This document shows positions 12,074 to 23,700 of a stretch of 64,000 nt of DNA, one piece after another. How positions within the stretch are numbered: position 1 is the first letter of the stretch; each line of letters starts with the position of its first letter. The stretch is from positions 33,719,501-33,783,500 of the forward strand of contig BRKX01000002.1 of NCBI GenBank assembly GCA_026008535.1. Direction: 5' to 3'. Under the pieces are notes generated by a model that ran no database searches, was not told the origin of the DNA, and was given only the letters and a program-made list of their open reading frames with translations. Made by a program: the position numbers and the translations under genes. Origin of the DNA: Perilla frutescens. Taxonomy: Eukaryota > Streptophyta > Magnoliopsida > Lamiales > Lamiaceae.

Positions 12074-13005
12074 CTAGTGTGCATCAGCTGGATTACTAGT
12101 ATATCTACTTAGTTTACTCACTACACAGGCAATGTCTGGTCGCGTACAACTCATTAAGTACATCAAACTTCCTATGACTCTCGAGTATTCCACTTGAGAA
12201 ACACTTTCACTTTTATTTTTCGATAGATGTTGACTTGTGTCTATCGGGATTCTAGCAACACAAGAATCATTCTTGCTAAATCTCTCAAGAATTTTGTCAA
12301 CATAATGTAACTGACTCAACACAATCCCTTGTGATGTACGAAGAATTTTAATTCCAAGTATCACATCAGCTAGACCCATGTCTTTCATGTTAAATCTTGA
12401 ATTCAACATCTCTTTTGTGGAATTAACCATCTTATCATTGCTCCCAATAATAAGCATGACATCTACGTAAAGACATAAGATTACATATCCATTTTTCGTT
12501 TCTTTAACGTAGACGCATTTATTACATTGATTAATTTTGAATCCACATCCCATCATGGAATTATCAAATTTCTCATGCCATTGCTTTGGTGCTTGTTTCA
12601 AGCCATACAAAGACTTTACCAATTTGCAAACCTTATTCTCTTGCCCGGGAGCAGAGAATCCTTCAGGTTATTCCATATAGATCTCTTCTTCTAAATCACC
12701 ATTTAGAAAAGCAGTCTTTACACCTATCTGATGTATTTCAATACTTCTCAAAGCTGCATAAGCAATAACCATCATAATCGATGTTATTCTCGTCACCGGA
12801 GAATAAGTATCAAAGTAGTCAAGACCTTCTTTTTATCTGTAACCTTTAATTACAAGTCTGGCCTTATACTTATCAACTGTTCCATCAACTTTCATTTTTC
12901 TTTTGAAAACCCACTTATATCCAAAAGGCTTACTTCCCTCAGGAAGATCCACTAGCTCCCAAGTGTAATTTTGCAAAATAGATTCAATTTCACATTGAAT
13001 CGCCT
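12074..13005 (-). pseudogene. Copia reverse transcriptase, broken, active-site mutated
   Basis: RVT_2-type reverse transcriptase. Fragments in 12622-13005 match WELVDLPEGSKPFGYKWVFK and YKARLV in shifting frames. 12074-12622 is open and reads KSLYGLKQAPKQWHEKFDN... The catalytic YVDD is YVDV here, with a valine codon at 12458-12460, so the enzyme would be inactive even if the stops were ignored. The right side of the gypsy LTR abuts the 3' end at 12063. Confidence 0.9.
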
Positions 13006-13009
13006 CTTT

Positions 13010-13952
13010 TCATTGATGACCATTCGAAGACTTCACTGCTTCGGAAAAGCTTTGAGGCTCACTTTCAACCATGTAGGTTAAAAGGTATGAACCATAGGAT
13101 TTTTCAATCCTACCTCGCTTGCTTCTTCGTGGTTCCACCACTAAATCTTCATGTTGTTCTTCTTTCACTGTTTCCATAGTTCGTTTAATAGAAGTAGATT
13201 CCATTTTTGACTTTCGTGGAAACACGTGTTTAAAGAATGAAATATTCCTCAATTTAATTATCGTGTTTTTGTGTATGTCTTCAATTTTAGACTCATGCAC
13301 AAGAAATCGATAAGCACTACTGTTTTGTGCATAACCAATAAATATGCAATCAACAGTTTTTGGTCCAATTTTCACATTCTTTGGTGTAGGTAACGCTACC
13401 TTGGCAAGACACCCCCATACTCGCAATTATTTATAGGATGATGGTCTTTCATGCCACAATTCATATGAACTTTTGTCTAACTTCTTGCGGGGCACCTTAT
13501 TTAAAAGGTAATTTGTTGTCAAAATAGCTTCCCCCACATTTCAGAAGATAGTCCAGAACTCAATAGCAACACATTCATCATTTCTTTTAATGTTTTATTT
13601 TTCCGTTCTACAGTATCGTTCTATTGTGGCGAATAAGGTGCAGTGGTCTCGTATCTTATTCCATTTTCAGCACAGAAATTAGCAAAAGGTGACTCATACT
13701 CACCTCCTCTATCACTTCTCAATACCTTAATCTTTCTACTGAGTTGATTCTCAATTTCAGTTTTATAGAGAACAAATTTCTCCCTCGTTTCATATTTACT
13801 TTTAAGAAGATACACATAACAGAACTTAGTGCTATCATCTATAAAAGTAATGAAGTACTTATTGCCACCTCATGTGGGCTCAGCCTTTAAATCACACACA
13901 TCTGTGTGAATCAAGTCAAGTGGTTCGCTATCTCTCTCAATAGTTTGGAAGG
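13010..13952 (-). pseudogene. Copia integrase core and C-terminal region, broken
   Basis: Integrase inserts the cDNA copy into the genome. Recognisable pieces are LDLIHTDVCDLKAEPT, FVLYKTEIENQLSRKIKVLRSDRGGEYES, FCAENGIRYETTAPYSPQ, then after stops RVWGCLAKVALPTPKNVKIGPKTVDCIFIGY and the hinge EPRRSKRGR. The DDE catalytic core is therefore present in part but interrupted by several stops. The N-terminal side is cut by the solo LTR at 13958. Confidence 0.88.
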
Positions 13953-13957
13953 ATAAC

Positions 13958-15315
13958 TGATTGGGCTATTATTTCATATATATTTGGGGTCGATTTTGGT
14001 ATATTTTTTACAGTATTACTCACCCCACGATCAGGTTTTGTGGAAGAATTCGCGTCTTGTGGATGATTGTAGGTGGTTGATACAAAAGTGGAGAAGTTGG
14101 CCTTGTTTTTGGAGGTTTTGTACTCGAGTTAATTGAAGAAAAGTTGGAGTATCCGAAAGGCAGTCAGTATGGGCATACTGACTGTATGGACCGATGAAGA
14201 AATACTTACTGAGCTAGATCGTACGAGTATTTGGGCTGGAGTGAGCAGGTTTTCACCAACTATTGGGTCTGGGCGCGTTTTGGATCCCTTATTATTGTTG
14301 GACTCAGTTTTTATATTACTTTCCTAGTTAGACTAGGGTTATGACTCTATTTCCTTAATTAAAGATTTGTATTTAAAGACTCCTAGATAGAGTAGGAAAC
14401 TATCCAGAAATCCAGATTGTATGCCAGACCAGAGTTGCACACTAATTCTCATTCTGCAATTTATTTTTCGCCTTTCAATTCCATTCCTTTCATCATTACT
14501 TTCTCAATTAATTTCTGAATTGCGAATACAATTATGAATTCAAGCTAAGCGCATTTTATTCTGGTGAAGATTAATGAAGCTCTAGCGTATTTATTCTGTG
14601 AGATCTAATTCGTTCGTATACTTTAATTATATACATGCATCTGTGATTCTCTGTGTTTATCATTGTTAATTGTTTCGGTTCTGCTAGATAGCTCGAGATA
14701 TTTAGGAGTCTGAGATTAATTAGTAGCCAATTAAATCGGTCATCCGTAATTGTGGTTTAGGTTTAATTAGTGGTAAATTGATTCTTCAGAATCAAGGGAA
14801 GAACAGTCTTAATTCGACAATCCTGTGTCAGAGTTTGTTGGTTTTGAATCGGATTTCTCTAGTGTCTAAAGTTGTCGGCTCATTAAATTTATAGAGTGTC
14901 TCTTACGGTTGTCAGTCGATTAGGGAAATAATTAGTGGAGTGTCTTCCTAATTATCAAACAGTTAAGAAGAAATAAGATCGCGTCAAAAGTGTCTTCGAT
15001 GGTCATAATTAATTTGCATTCATTAATTAAAGTCATCATTGCATCAATAAGTGGAATAAGTAAACTAAGGTGGAGTTAATTGGAAGCCGGAATACCTTTA
15101 AATATGTGAAGAAACTTACACTCTGGTTAATTGCCTTTATTTTAGATTTTACATTACAATAAAGAATTTCGTTGGTAAAGTTTGGTTACTTGCAAACTGA
15201 AGTGTTAGAAAATTCTCGCCGGTCTTTTGGGAGACGATCTTGCTTGCCACTATTCTGGGTAGTGTGGGCATACCGACTGCGTGTCGGATTATTTTTGGTG
15301 AAAAACGACGCACCA
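13958..15315 (+). mobile_element. Solo LTR (1358 bp) inserted in the copia integrase
   Basis: The segment begins TGATTGGG and ends GCACCA, giving canonical TG..CA ends. It is flanked by perfect 5-bp duplications ataac at 13953-13957 and 15316-15320. Removing it together with one ataac rejoins the minus-strand integrase in frame (…KLARLSFQTIE…), which confirms both borders. A TATA-like tatttaaag near 14371 suggests plus-strand orientation. The conserved-looking 3' end (…gggagacgatcttgcttgcc…) resembles Ty3/gypsy LTR tails, but with no internal region the lineage stays open. Confidence 0.92.
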
Positions 15316-15983
15316 ATAACCGAGCTAATTTGGCTTCAACACAAGTTTCACACTTAAGTGTTGAATCAATATGGAGCATAGGAATGCTTTTCAAACTCAT
15401 TAACCTGCGCAGGGTTTTAAAGTTAACATGTCCTAGTCGACCATGCCACATAATGGAAGAGTCAAGCATATAAACGGAAGAGTTCACTTCCTCATTAATA
15501 ATCGACTTAACAGTCATTACATTGAGTTTAAAGAGTCCATTGCACTCATAACACTTTTCCGACAAATACTCCATTTTTGGTCAACATGACCTTATTTGAC
15601 TCAAAGACAATGCGAAAGCCAAACTTGCTTAACAGTGAACCAGACACAAGATTCTTTCGAATCTCTGGCATATACAACACATTGTTGAGAGTCAGCTCCT
15701 TCCCTGAAGTCATCTTCAGAACCACCTTCCCAAGAGTCAGCTCCTTCCCTGAAGTCATCTTCAGAACCACCTTCCCAAGGCCTTTCACGTCGGATATAGC
15801 AGAGTTCCCCATAAAGAGTTTCTCTCCATCCACTTGTTCATCAAGGACACTAAACAATTCCTTAATTGAACACACATGACGGGTAGCACCCGTATCAACC
15901 CACCACTCATATGGGTTTGAACCAACAAGTTTCACCACAGCGAGGTGCATCTTATCAACATCCATGGTAAGGTTTTCCACCAT
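15316..15983 (-). pseudogene. Copia protease and GAG-pre-integrase domain
   Basis: The aspartic protease active site [12 protein letters not shown] lies near residue 28 of the ORF starting at 15983. It is followed by [19 protein letters not shown], typical of copia. A 45-bp tandem duplication (15690-15734 and 15735-15779) doubles the peptide [15 protein letters not shown] without breaking the frame. After a stop comes the zinc-binding pre-integrase domain with WHGRLGHVNF and LKCETCVEAKLARL, which ends abruptly at the solo-LTR insertion. Confidence 0.88.
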
Positions 15984-16858
15984 GTGTGCCTCTTGGCTTT
16001 GATTAGTACAATCAAAGACTCTGTGACCAGTTCACATTTGAAGCATTTCCCGTTGAACTTCTTCTTGAAGTTCTCCTTCTTTGGTCCTAACGTCTTCTTC
16101 CCTGCAGGTTTAGGCTTCTTGTTAGAGTTCCGCCTTGAGCTCTCGCCATGATCGACCACATTCACTTTAGCCAGTGGAGGGTTGAACAACCTTTTATCGT
16201 AGCTCTTGTTATCTTCCTCGATTTGAAGTCTTACAACGAGCTCTTCAACAGTTATCTCCTTCTTCTTGTGAGTCAGGTAGTTCTTGAAATATTTCCAGCT
16301 CGGTGGTAGCTTCGCAATGATAGCAACCACTTGGAAAGTTTCATTCACAATCATTCCCTATGAATGAATGTTGTGTAAAATGATTTGGAGCTCTTGTACT
16401 TGACTGATTACAGCTCTTAAACCAACCATCTTGTAGTTGCGAAAGCGACCTACAAGAAACTTCTTGGCTCCAGCATCTTCAGTTTTGTACTTTTTCTCTA
16501 AGGACCCCCACAATTCCTAAGCAGTCTTGATTGAGGAATACACATTATACAGTGTATCCATCAAGCAGTTCATCACATAGTTCCTGCACAAGAAATCAGA
16601 GTGATTCCAAGTATCAAGCGCACTGACAGTTTGAGCATCAGCATTTGCCCCCAATGTTGAAGCATCTTCTCTCAGAAACCTCGCAAGGTTCAACATTGTC
16701 AAATAAAATAGCATCTTTTGTTGCCACCGTTTGAAATTCATACCATTGAATTTCTCCGGTTTATCAGCATGATTTACAGGAACATTAAAAGCAACGATCC
16801 TCACGGTGGTAGCAGCAACAACATTGTTTGTCTGTTTAGTAGACATCTTTGAAAACAA
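15932..16858 (-). pseudogene. Copia gag, broken
   Basis: Gag packages the retrotransposon RNA into virus-like particles. The ORF opens with MSTKQTNN and shows the copia gag core KPEKFNGMNFKRWQQKML. It is stopped near 16517, and the body continues in 15932-16354 with LPPSWKYFKNYL and VEELVVRLQIEE. The zinc knuckle is damaged: CFKC is followed by only five bases before GHRVFDC, where nine would be expected (16029-16033). The frame therefore shifts between gag and pol. Confidence 0.85.
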
Positions 16859-16910
16859 GAGTTTTCGAGTAAGAATTTTGGTTTAAGATTGTTGGTTTAC
16901 TTGTTCACTC

Positions 16911-17508
16911 TGAATAGTAATAGCAAGATGCAACAATAGCTTATTAAAAATAATAAGCCGAACAGAAATACAATGTAAAAATTACACAATGCAATACAAA
17001 ATATTGCACTAATAAAATTAACACTGTCTATATAATAATGCAGTAAAACTACAGATAAAACTAAATAATAAGAAAAATTTAAATAACTTAAACAATTTAA
17101 ATAACTAGAACAATTTAAATAACTAGAGTAAATTAAAAGACAAGATTAAGTTTAGAAGAAACCCGAGGCCTGTGGAGATCACAGTTTTCTTAAACCAAAT
17201 TCACCCCGTATGAGTGTCTGATTCCCAGGATACACCAGAACAACTGGAGCAATTTCCGGCGAACTAAGATATGCCCGAATTTGAACTAAAAAAAAATTAG
17301 AACTAAAACCGACTCAAAATATGAGCTCAAAAATTAAGCAAAATCAAGAAGGTTCAAAATGAGGCTAAAGCTCAATTTTTGGTGTGTTTTATCAAAATGG
17401 GTTAGATGCCTATTTATAGAAAAAGGATTGAGGCTTTCCTATTGAGACAACTGATGTGGGATTCAAATTTCATCCCATTTCCCAATTTTTCCCTCACAAT
17501 TCCCAACA
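16911..17508 (-). repeat. 5' LTR of the copia element
   Basis: A 598-bp LTR at the right end. In element orientation it starts tgttgggaattgtgaggg and ends near ctattactattca. I do not see a standard initiator-Met primer site directly after it, so either the site has decayed or the end is slightly misplaced. Confidence 0.88.
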
Positions 17509-18099
17509 GTACATTGGAGCCTTTTCATAGGGAAAAATTGCAATGTCCCAAACTATAAATATTGTAATTAAAATATTCTGATCTATAACTAATTACAATA
17601 TATGTTCCAAATTATTAAGATTTTTACAAAAACATTGTCTTGCCGGAATAGTGACACTACTGTCGGAAGGATAAAGTTATTTCATCTTTGAAAGACAGTA
17701 CAGATGTCAAACTGTGAGCACTAGATGGGAAGTAATTATCTCGCAGAGAGAGGTGATCTCGATTCGATTGTTTCAGTTTACGTTCAAATCCACTCGAGTT
17801 TGTTCGTGTTTTACTTCTACTTTTCATTTCAGTTTATTTGGACTGGATCTGCAATTCTACTATTTTCTTCTCTTTGTATTTCAGTTTAATTTCAAAACCC
17901 GTTAATTCACATTTACTCTATTGATACATATATGTAAATTAAGCAATACAATACACTAGCAAGGAATGACATCTTACTAAAACCACAGTACCACACGCGA
18001 GGAAAAGAATAACGGGCGTATTATTAATCCTCAAACCAAAGAATGAGATTCCACATTACATCTCACTTTAGACTTATAATCTATACATATATTAAGGTA
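17509..18099. other. AT-rich intergenic stretch
   Basis: Downstream of the copia element. Only a 63-codon ORF without recognisable features is present. No gene or repeat is identified. Confidence 0.5.
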
Positions 18100-18153
18100 A
18101 AATCGTGTGACAGACAATAGTTCTGAAATAAACTATTGTCTATCACACGATTT
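18100..18153. repeat. Near-perfect 23-bp hairpin with 8-nt loop
   Basis: The arms 18100-18122 (aaatcgtgtgacagacaatag…) and 18131-18153 pair at 22 of 23 positions around the loop ctgaaata. Three further direct copies of the arm core tagacaatagtt follow in 18165-18220. The loop is too short for a typical plant microRNA precursor. It may be the centre or end of a foldback element. Confidence 0.85.
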
Positions 18154-18444
18154 AACATTTATATTTTAGACAATAGTTTTTATATAATAGACAATGGTTT
18201 TGAGTTAATAGACAACAGTACTGACATTTATTATTGTAAATTTTCTTCTTCTTTTTTTACATTTTCCATGACGGTTCAGACTAAAATCATTGTATTTTAA
18301 TAAATTTTTACAATCTTATTTATTATTTTTTACTTGAAAATTTGAGATTTGTAACATATTTTATTTTATTTTTTTATGTATAGGTGGAGGATTTATGGTA
18401 CTCTACATTTATCGCCTAAAAATAGTTTCTATTTGTGTTGCACT

Positions 18445-18447
<3 letters not shown>

Positions 18448-18492
<45 letters not shown>
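18448..18492. repeat. (AAC)15 microsatellite
   Basis: Fifteen uninterrupted AAC units in AT-rich intergenic DNA. Confidence 0.97.
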
Positions 18493-18493
<1 letters not shown>

Positions 18494-19479
18494 TAATTTG
18501 CAATAATTTATTATTTTTCTATTGCAATTTCATCATTTAAAATAATTAAATAATTATGTTTTTTATACCTGTCATATATTTAAAGAAATTAAATGTTCTT
18601 TAATCGTGGAAAAATTATACATTGCATAAAAATGTGTAGTTTGAAATATTCTAATTCGATCTTTTTAACATGGATTTTTATTTAGTTCCTAAAATTTAAT
18701 TTTCTTTTTGTTTGTCGTAACTACACAAAATTGATCTTCTTATCTAACTAATTAGCACATGTACATATTATTTTATTAATTTTTAAAAATTAAACACAAT
18801 ATATAGAATTTCAAAATAATCATAAAATTATAAATCTAAAAAAATAATAATGATTTATGCATCGCACAAGAAAAATACTAGTAATAATCAAATTACTTAA
18901 GACACAGTTCTGATTCTTTTATCAAAAATTAAAATATGCCAAGCTTGAATGATACACACGCACGCACGTGACGAGTGATGAAGATTGAAGGTTAATTTAA
19001 ACTAAAAATAAAATAATGTCCTCCTCCTCTCGTGGTAGCCCCAGTAGGGTTGAAACAAACAATGTGGAGACAGATAATATTTTAAATTACTAATTGAAGA
19101 CTTTTTTTTATATTTTTTTGTTTTAAAATTTTTTACCACTTTAATTTTATTTTATAAATATTATTAATTATATATATTTGAGAATATTGATTAAAATAAT
19201 CTAATATTAAATAAATAATTTAATATAATTATATTTTATAAAAAATATAATAGATATTTAAATAAATTAAGAATATTATTTAATTTAGAAATAAAAATTC
19301 AATCAAAATATGTTTCGTCTGTGTGTGTGTGTGTATTATTTTTAAATGTTATCACAAATACTCACTAACACATATGGTTTCAGGTGCAAGGCGTAAAGCC
19401 TTGCTTTTCTAGGGGTCCTAAGTTTGAATCTCGTGTAAGCGAGTAAACTAATCCAGGCTCGGCTGATTGAAAAATTATG

Positions 19480-19707
19480 TTGTTAATCCGTCGTTAAATT
19501 TATTTATTTATTTTATTTTTATCACAACAGAATTTGACGATTAGTTAGCAACGGAAAATTTCATCTCTAGTTTTTTTCCGTCGCTAAAATGATTAATGGC
19601 GAGATTGTTAATGACGAACTGAATCAGCCGTTAAATTGGTTTAATGACATATTTTTTTATGTTTAGCGATTGATATTCCGTCGCTAAAACGTGATTTTTT
19701 TGAAGTG
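19480..19707. mobile_element. CACTA-like transposon remnant (right end)
   Basis: Repeated words of the type ccgtcgctaaa in both orientations (19480, 19530, 19577, 19630, 19675), followed by cgtgatttttttgaagtg, which is close to the reversed CACTA terminus. Subterminal repeats like these are typical of En/Spm elements. The left terminus is not clear, so only a partial element is claimed. Confidence 0.4.
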
Positions 19708-19729
19708 TTATCTTTCTTCATTTTAGAAT

Positions 19730-20055
19730 TCATTGTAATTTTTTATTATTTATTTTTCAAATATTTAATTATTATTTTTTATAAATATGCCAAATAAAAT
19801 ATTTTAAAATAAAAATTAGGGGTGTTATAGTAGAGTGGTTAAATTAATTTTTAAATAATCAATTAATAACTAAAAACTAATATTAAATACTAAAAAAATA
19901 TAACAAACTCTAATTGGATAGAATAAACACTAAATAACAAGTGTAAAACTAATTAAGTTAAAGCACTAGAAATTAAAATCGAAAAAAATGAAGAAAAACT
20001 AAATAAAAAATTATAGTGCAATAGAGAAATGCAATATGACATCCAACTAAAAATG
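19730..20055 (+). repeat. Dispersed repeat, copy 1
   Basis: About 320 bp alignable with 40735-41056 in the same orientation, sharing taatattaaatacta, gcactagaaatt.aaat, ttatag.gcaatag and a common end, catccaactaaaaatgttggg. It is non-coding. The copy at 40735 lies inside a MULE, so this one may be a piece of a related element. Confidence 0.7.
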
Positions 20056-20772
20056 TTGGGGGTAGAAGATCCTCATTTTTCTGATTCAGTAGGAAAATAC
20101 TTTTATTAAGTAGTTGTACTTAACGCTAAGAATATTTAATTTCCCAAGAATTTTATACACTAGTATAGACACGTACACTTTTTAAGTAAAGTGGTGGTGG
20201 GGGGGGGGGGATATTCGATCATTTCTTCAGTATAATAAAAATATATTCCATACATTAAATTTGAGACGAAAATAATTACAATTGGCACTAAAAGAGTTTT
20301 GACTCTATTCTTATAGTAGTAAAAATTTAATAAACCTTGATATGATTGTACGAATATGATATTATAGCACAAGTGATTTTTCGTGTAATATAAATATTTG
20401 GGCGTCGGAAATTTGATCATGTTAGATTTGTTCTAAGTCAAGATATGATATTAAATTGTTAAATATTTATGAGATGTGAATACTATATTTTTGTGAATGG
20501 CATAGGTTGAAAGATTAGGGTAAAATATATGATATTATAAACTTGAAAGACAAAAGAGAAATAAATAAGTTTGAGATGTATATATAGAGATTTGTAGGGA
20601 ATGGGCGGATGGTGCATTGCAGGTGATCGTAGGTGGTGGTGAAGTACATCCATTTACCTTACACGCACCATCATCATATCATGATTTATTAATTACCAGC
20701 AACATCCACTACATAATATATATTCATGATAAGTTTTGCATGGATCGATCGAGAAACTAGGTAGCTAATTAA

Positions 20773-23700
20773 TTAATCAATCCAGGATGCACCCACCATC
20801 TTTGCCATGTAGCTGTACTTGTCTGCACCTTCATCGATCTAACAAGTAAAAACCAAACAATTCAATTAATCAATCACTTTAATATATATGTATATATCTT
20901 TGTTTTGGTTTACCAATTTCTTGGTTGGCTTTCCAGCTCCATGGCCTGCATTACGTTCGATGCGTCCGATGATGGGATTAGTTTGCTCCACACTGCTGCA
21001 CAGCACATACTGCATCGTCTACGTACACAAATAAAATAAATCAACATAAATATATATTTATATAGAGAGAGCTCTAGGTAGGTAATTAATTAATTAATTG
21101 ACTCACCGCCAATAACTTGAGCGAGTGGAGCGGCACAACCCTGTCGTCGTGGTCCGCCGTCAGTAGCATCGTCGATGGATACTGTCTCAACTCATCACAA
21201 CCACCACCTTTCTCCCACGGCTTCCTTACATTGTGCAGGGGCGAGTACCTAGCTCATCAATTATATATTTATAAATATATATATATGCATTTCAATTCTT
21301 TCATGTAATATAGTATTAGTATTACTTGATTAACCAATGGAACTCCTCCTCCTCATCCGAACATCCAAATTCTGATGTCCATGCATGCCCTGCATTTTTA
21401 ATTTAATTTCAATCCATAAATTAAAACTAGCTAACAACCAATTAATAATGCAATTTCAATTTTCCCTCACCTATTGTAAACTTATGAAACCTTAGCATGT
21501 CCATAACGCCAACATGAGCAAGAGCACATCCAAAGAGATCAGGTCTCTGATTAATACAAGCACCGATTAGAAGGCCTCCATTGCTTCCACCTTCAATGCA
21601 CAGCTTCCTTGGCTGAGTGTAGCCAGCAGACACCAGGTACTCTGCAGCTGATATGAAATCGTCCAAGCACTTCTGCTTCCTCGAAAGAGCACCACCTCTG
21701 TGCCATTCCTCGCCATACTCCCCCCCTCCACGAATATTTGCAATGCAAAACACCACGTCTAAATGTTTTGCAATTACTATACGACTCACCGTGAAAGACG
21801 GAGTGATGCTTATGTTAAATCCTCCATACCCGTACAGTAAACACGGGTGCGAACTGTCTAGGCTTATTCCCTTTCTACCCACTATAAACATTGGAATTTT
21901 AGTCCCATCTTTACTTGGATAAAATACCTGCATAATTATTCAACATCAGTATATTTGAGATAAAAAAAATATATATATATAACATAATAATTACCTGTCT
22001 AACTTCAAAAGCAGCCCTGTCAAAGCCAGGAACAACAATTTCTCTGAGGATTTTCATCTCTGGGGCCTCAGCTTCTAAATTACACTCATATATAATGCCC
22101 GGTATAAGGAAGCTTGTGAATCCAATAAAGACCGTGCTGTCTTTGCGTCGCGCAGAAATATCATAAACTGTTCCAATATCGAGTGGCAGCTGCTGCAGAA
22201 ATGAACCAGTCTCCAAATCCCTCAACTGCAACACATTCTTCACGTCCCTCAAATAGTTCACTATAATTTGATTCCTGTTGACAGCCACAGCAGATTTGAG
22301 CACGTCTCTTTCATCTTCTCGGACTACTTCAGTCCAACAAGTTGGATCATTCACATCAACTCGGACTAGCTTATATCTTGGAGCATCCTTATTAGTAAGG
22401 AATGTGAAAATTGTATCATCATTTGCTACATAATCATAACAAGCATCGAACGTGTCAACAAGCTTGACGAAAGGAAGCAACTCCTTTCTCCCTTTGTAGC
22501 CTTGGAGCCCTTCGGGGAGCGTTGAGATGTCGCAGTAGTACATCTTGTTGACAGGATCGCAGTTCTCAAAGGTGTATAGAAGAACATACTGCACGATCAC
22601 ACACACGAAAATAAAATATTGTTTTGCTGGAAACATGAAAGCATCATACAAAAGCTCTCTTTTGTCTGGAGCCAAAGTTCAACACATTGACTCATCATAC
22701 TATTGTTCAATATAACAGCTTAGCTACATTAATGCTCAACAACAAATTGTTACTGAATCAACTTGTAAGATTCTGAAATGAAATGTCTAATAAAGTAGTA
22801 GTCAAATTAATTAAAAATGGCGTACCTTGCCATCCTCGGTGACTGAGGCTGAACGCGTATGTTTGGGATTGTCGGGATCACTCCAGCAGAGAATATCTTG
22901 AGACTGATCAGTGCCCAGAAAGTGATAATACAGGTCGTGCTGTAGACTGGCTTGTGTCTCTGTGCCAGCATCCAACTTCTCTCCATTCCTTCAGTATGAC
23001 ACACAAAATCACAACCTTTAGCTGTAAATAAACTATCTGCTGCAGCCTTAATTCAAAACAAATGGCATAAGTCTATTCCAAATGTATTATCATCTATCAA
23101 CAAGCAAACAAACAGGAGCATATATAATCAAGAACGAGTTATGACTTACAGAGGTGCAGGATAACGGCTGTAGAAGAAGCCTTTACTGTCATGAGTCCAA
23201 CTAATACTAGAAAACTTAACCTGCAACAAAAAAACACATGTATATATGCTGGATTCAAGAGACTAGCACAATGCATCAACATATATTGTTCAGCAAAAGA
23301 GAGTTCACCCAAGAGAGAGTATCAGGCTCGACGTTCTTGCTCTTGATCTGCATAACTTTAATGGTAACCCAATCACTACCACTACAAGTAATGCCATATG
23401 CCAAGTAGTCTGCATCTTCACTAACTGCACACCCATTCAATGCCACTGTTCCATCCTCACTTAATGTGTTTGGATCAAGCAAAACCTCAGCTTCTCCCTC
23501 CACATTATCCTTTGCACACACACACAACAAAAACAAAAAATCGTAAAATTTCAAATGCAATGTGACTTGTAATCAACACAGAAAAGTTATGGCACCCCAA
23601 ACAAGAAAGCATTTGAAATAAAGTTTTATTTTATAAAACTTTGAAGCTTATTTTTCTCTTTTCCTTATTCAATAACTAACTGAACGGCTTCACATGTATA

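Larger units (their letters stand above)
6909..17508 (-). mobile_element. Ty1/copia retrotransposon, minus strand, degenerate and carrying two nested insertions
   Basis: The outer repeats 6909-7523 and 16911-17508 are LTRs in the same orientation, about 93-95% alike by eye. Each begins TGTTGGGAATT in element orientation and carries a TATA-like ctataaatag. Just inside the left (3') LTR is a polypurine tract reading tgtgggggat. Between them, on the minus strand in copia order, are gag, protease, GAG-pre-integrase, integrase, RT and the end of RNase H, all with stops or frameshifts. A gypsy fragment separates RT from RNase H and a solo LTR splits integrase. No clean 5-bp target duplication is left. 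Confidence 0.9.

Noticed and set aside
15577..15879. 100-codon plus-strand ORF
   Set aside because: Antisense shadow of the copia protease, including its 45-bp duplication.
19385..19445. tRNA-like or SINE-like segment (aagtttgaatctcg resembles a B box)
   Set aside because: No convincing cloverleaf, A box or tail; too weak to call an RNA gene or a SINE.
20608..20690. Imperfect hairpin just beyond the prolyl oligopeptidase stop (gatggtgc … gcaccatc)
   Set aside because: Only 8 bp pair cleanly, followed by mismatches and bulges, and neither arm matches a microRNA I know.
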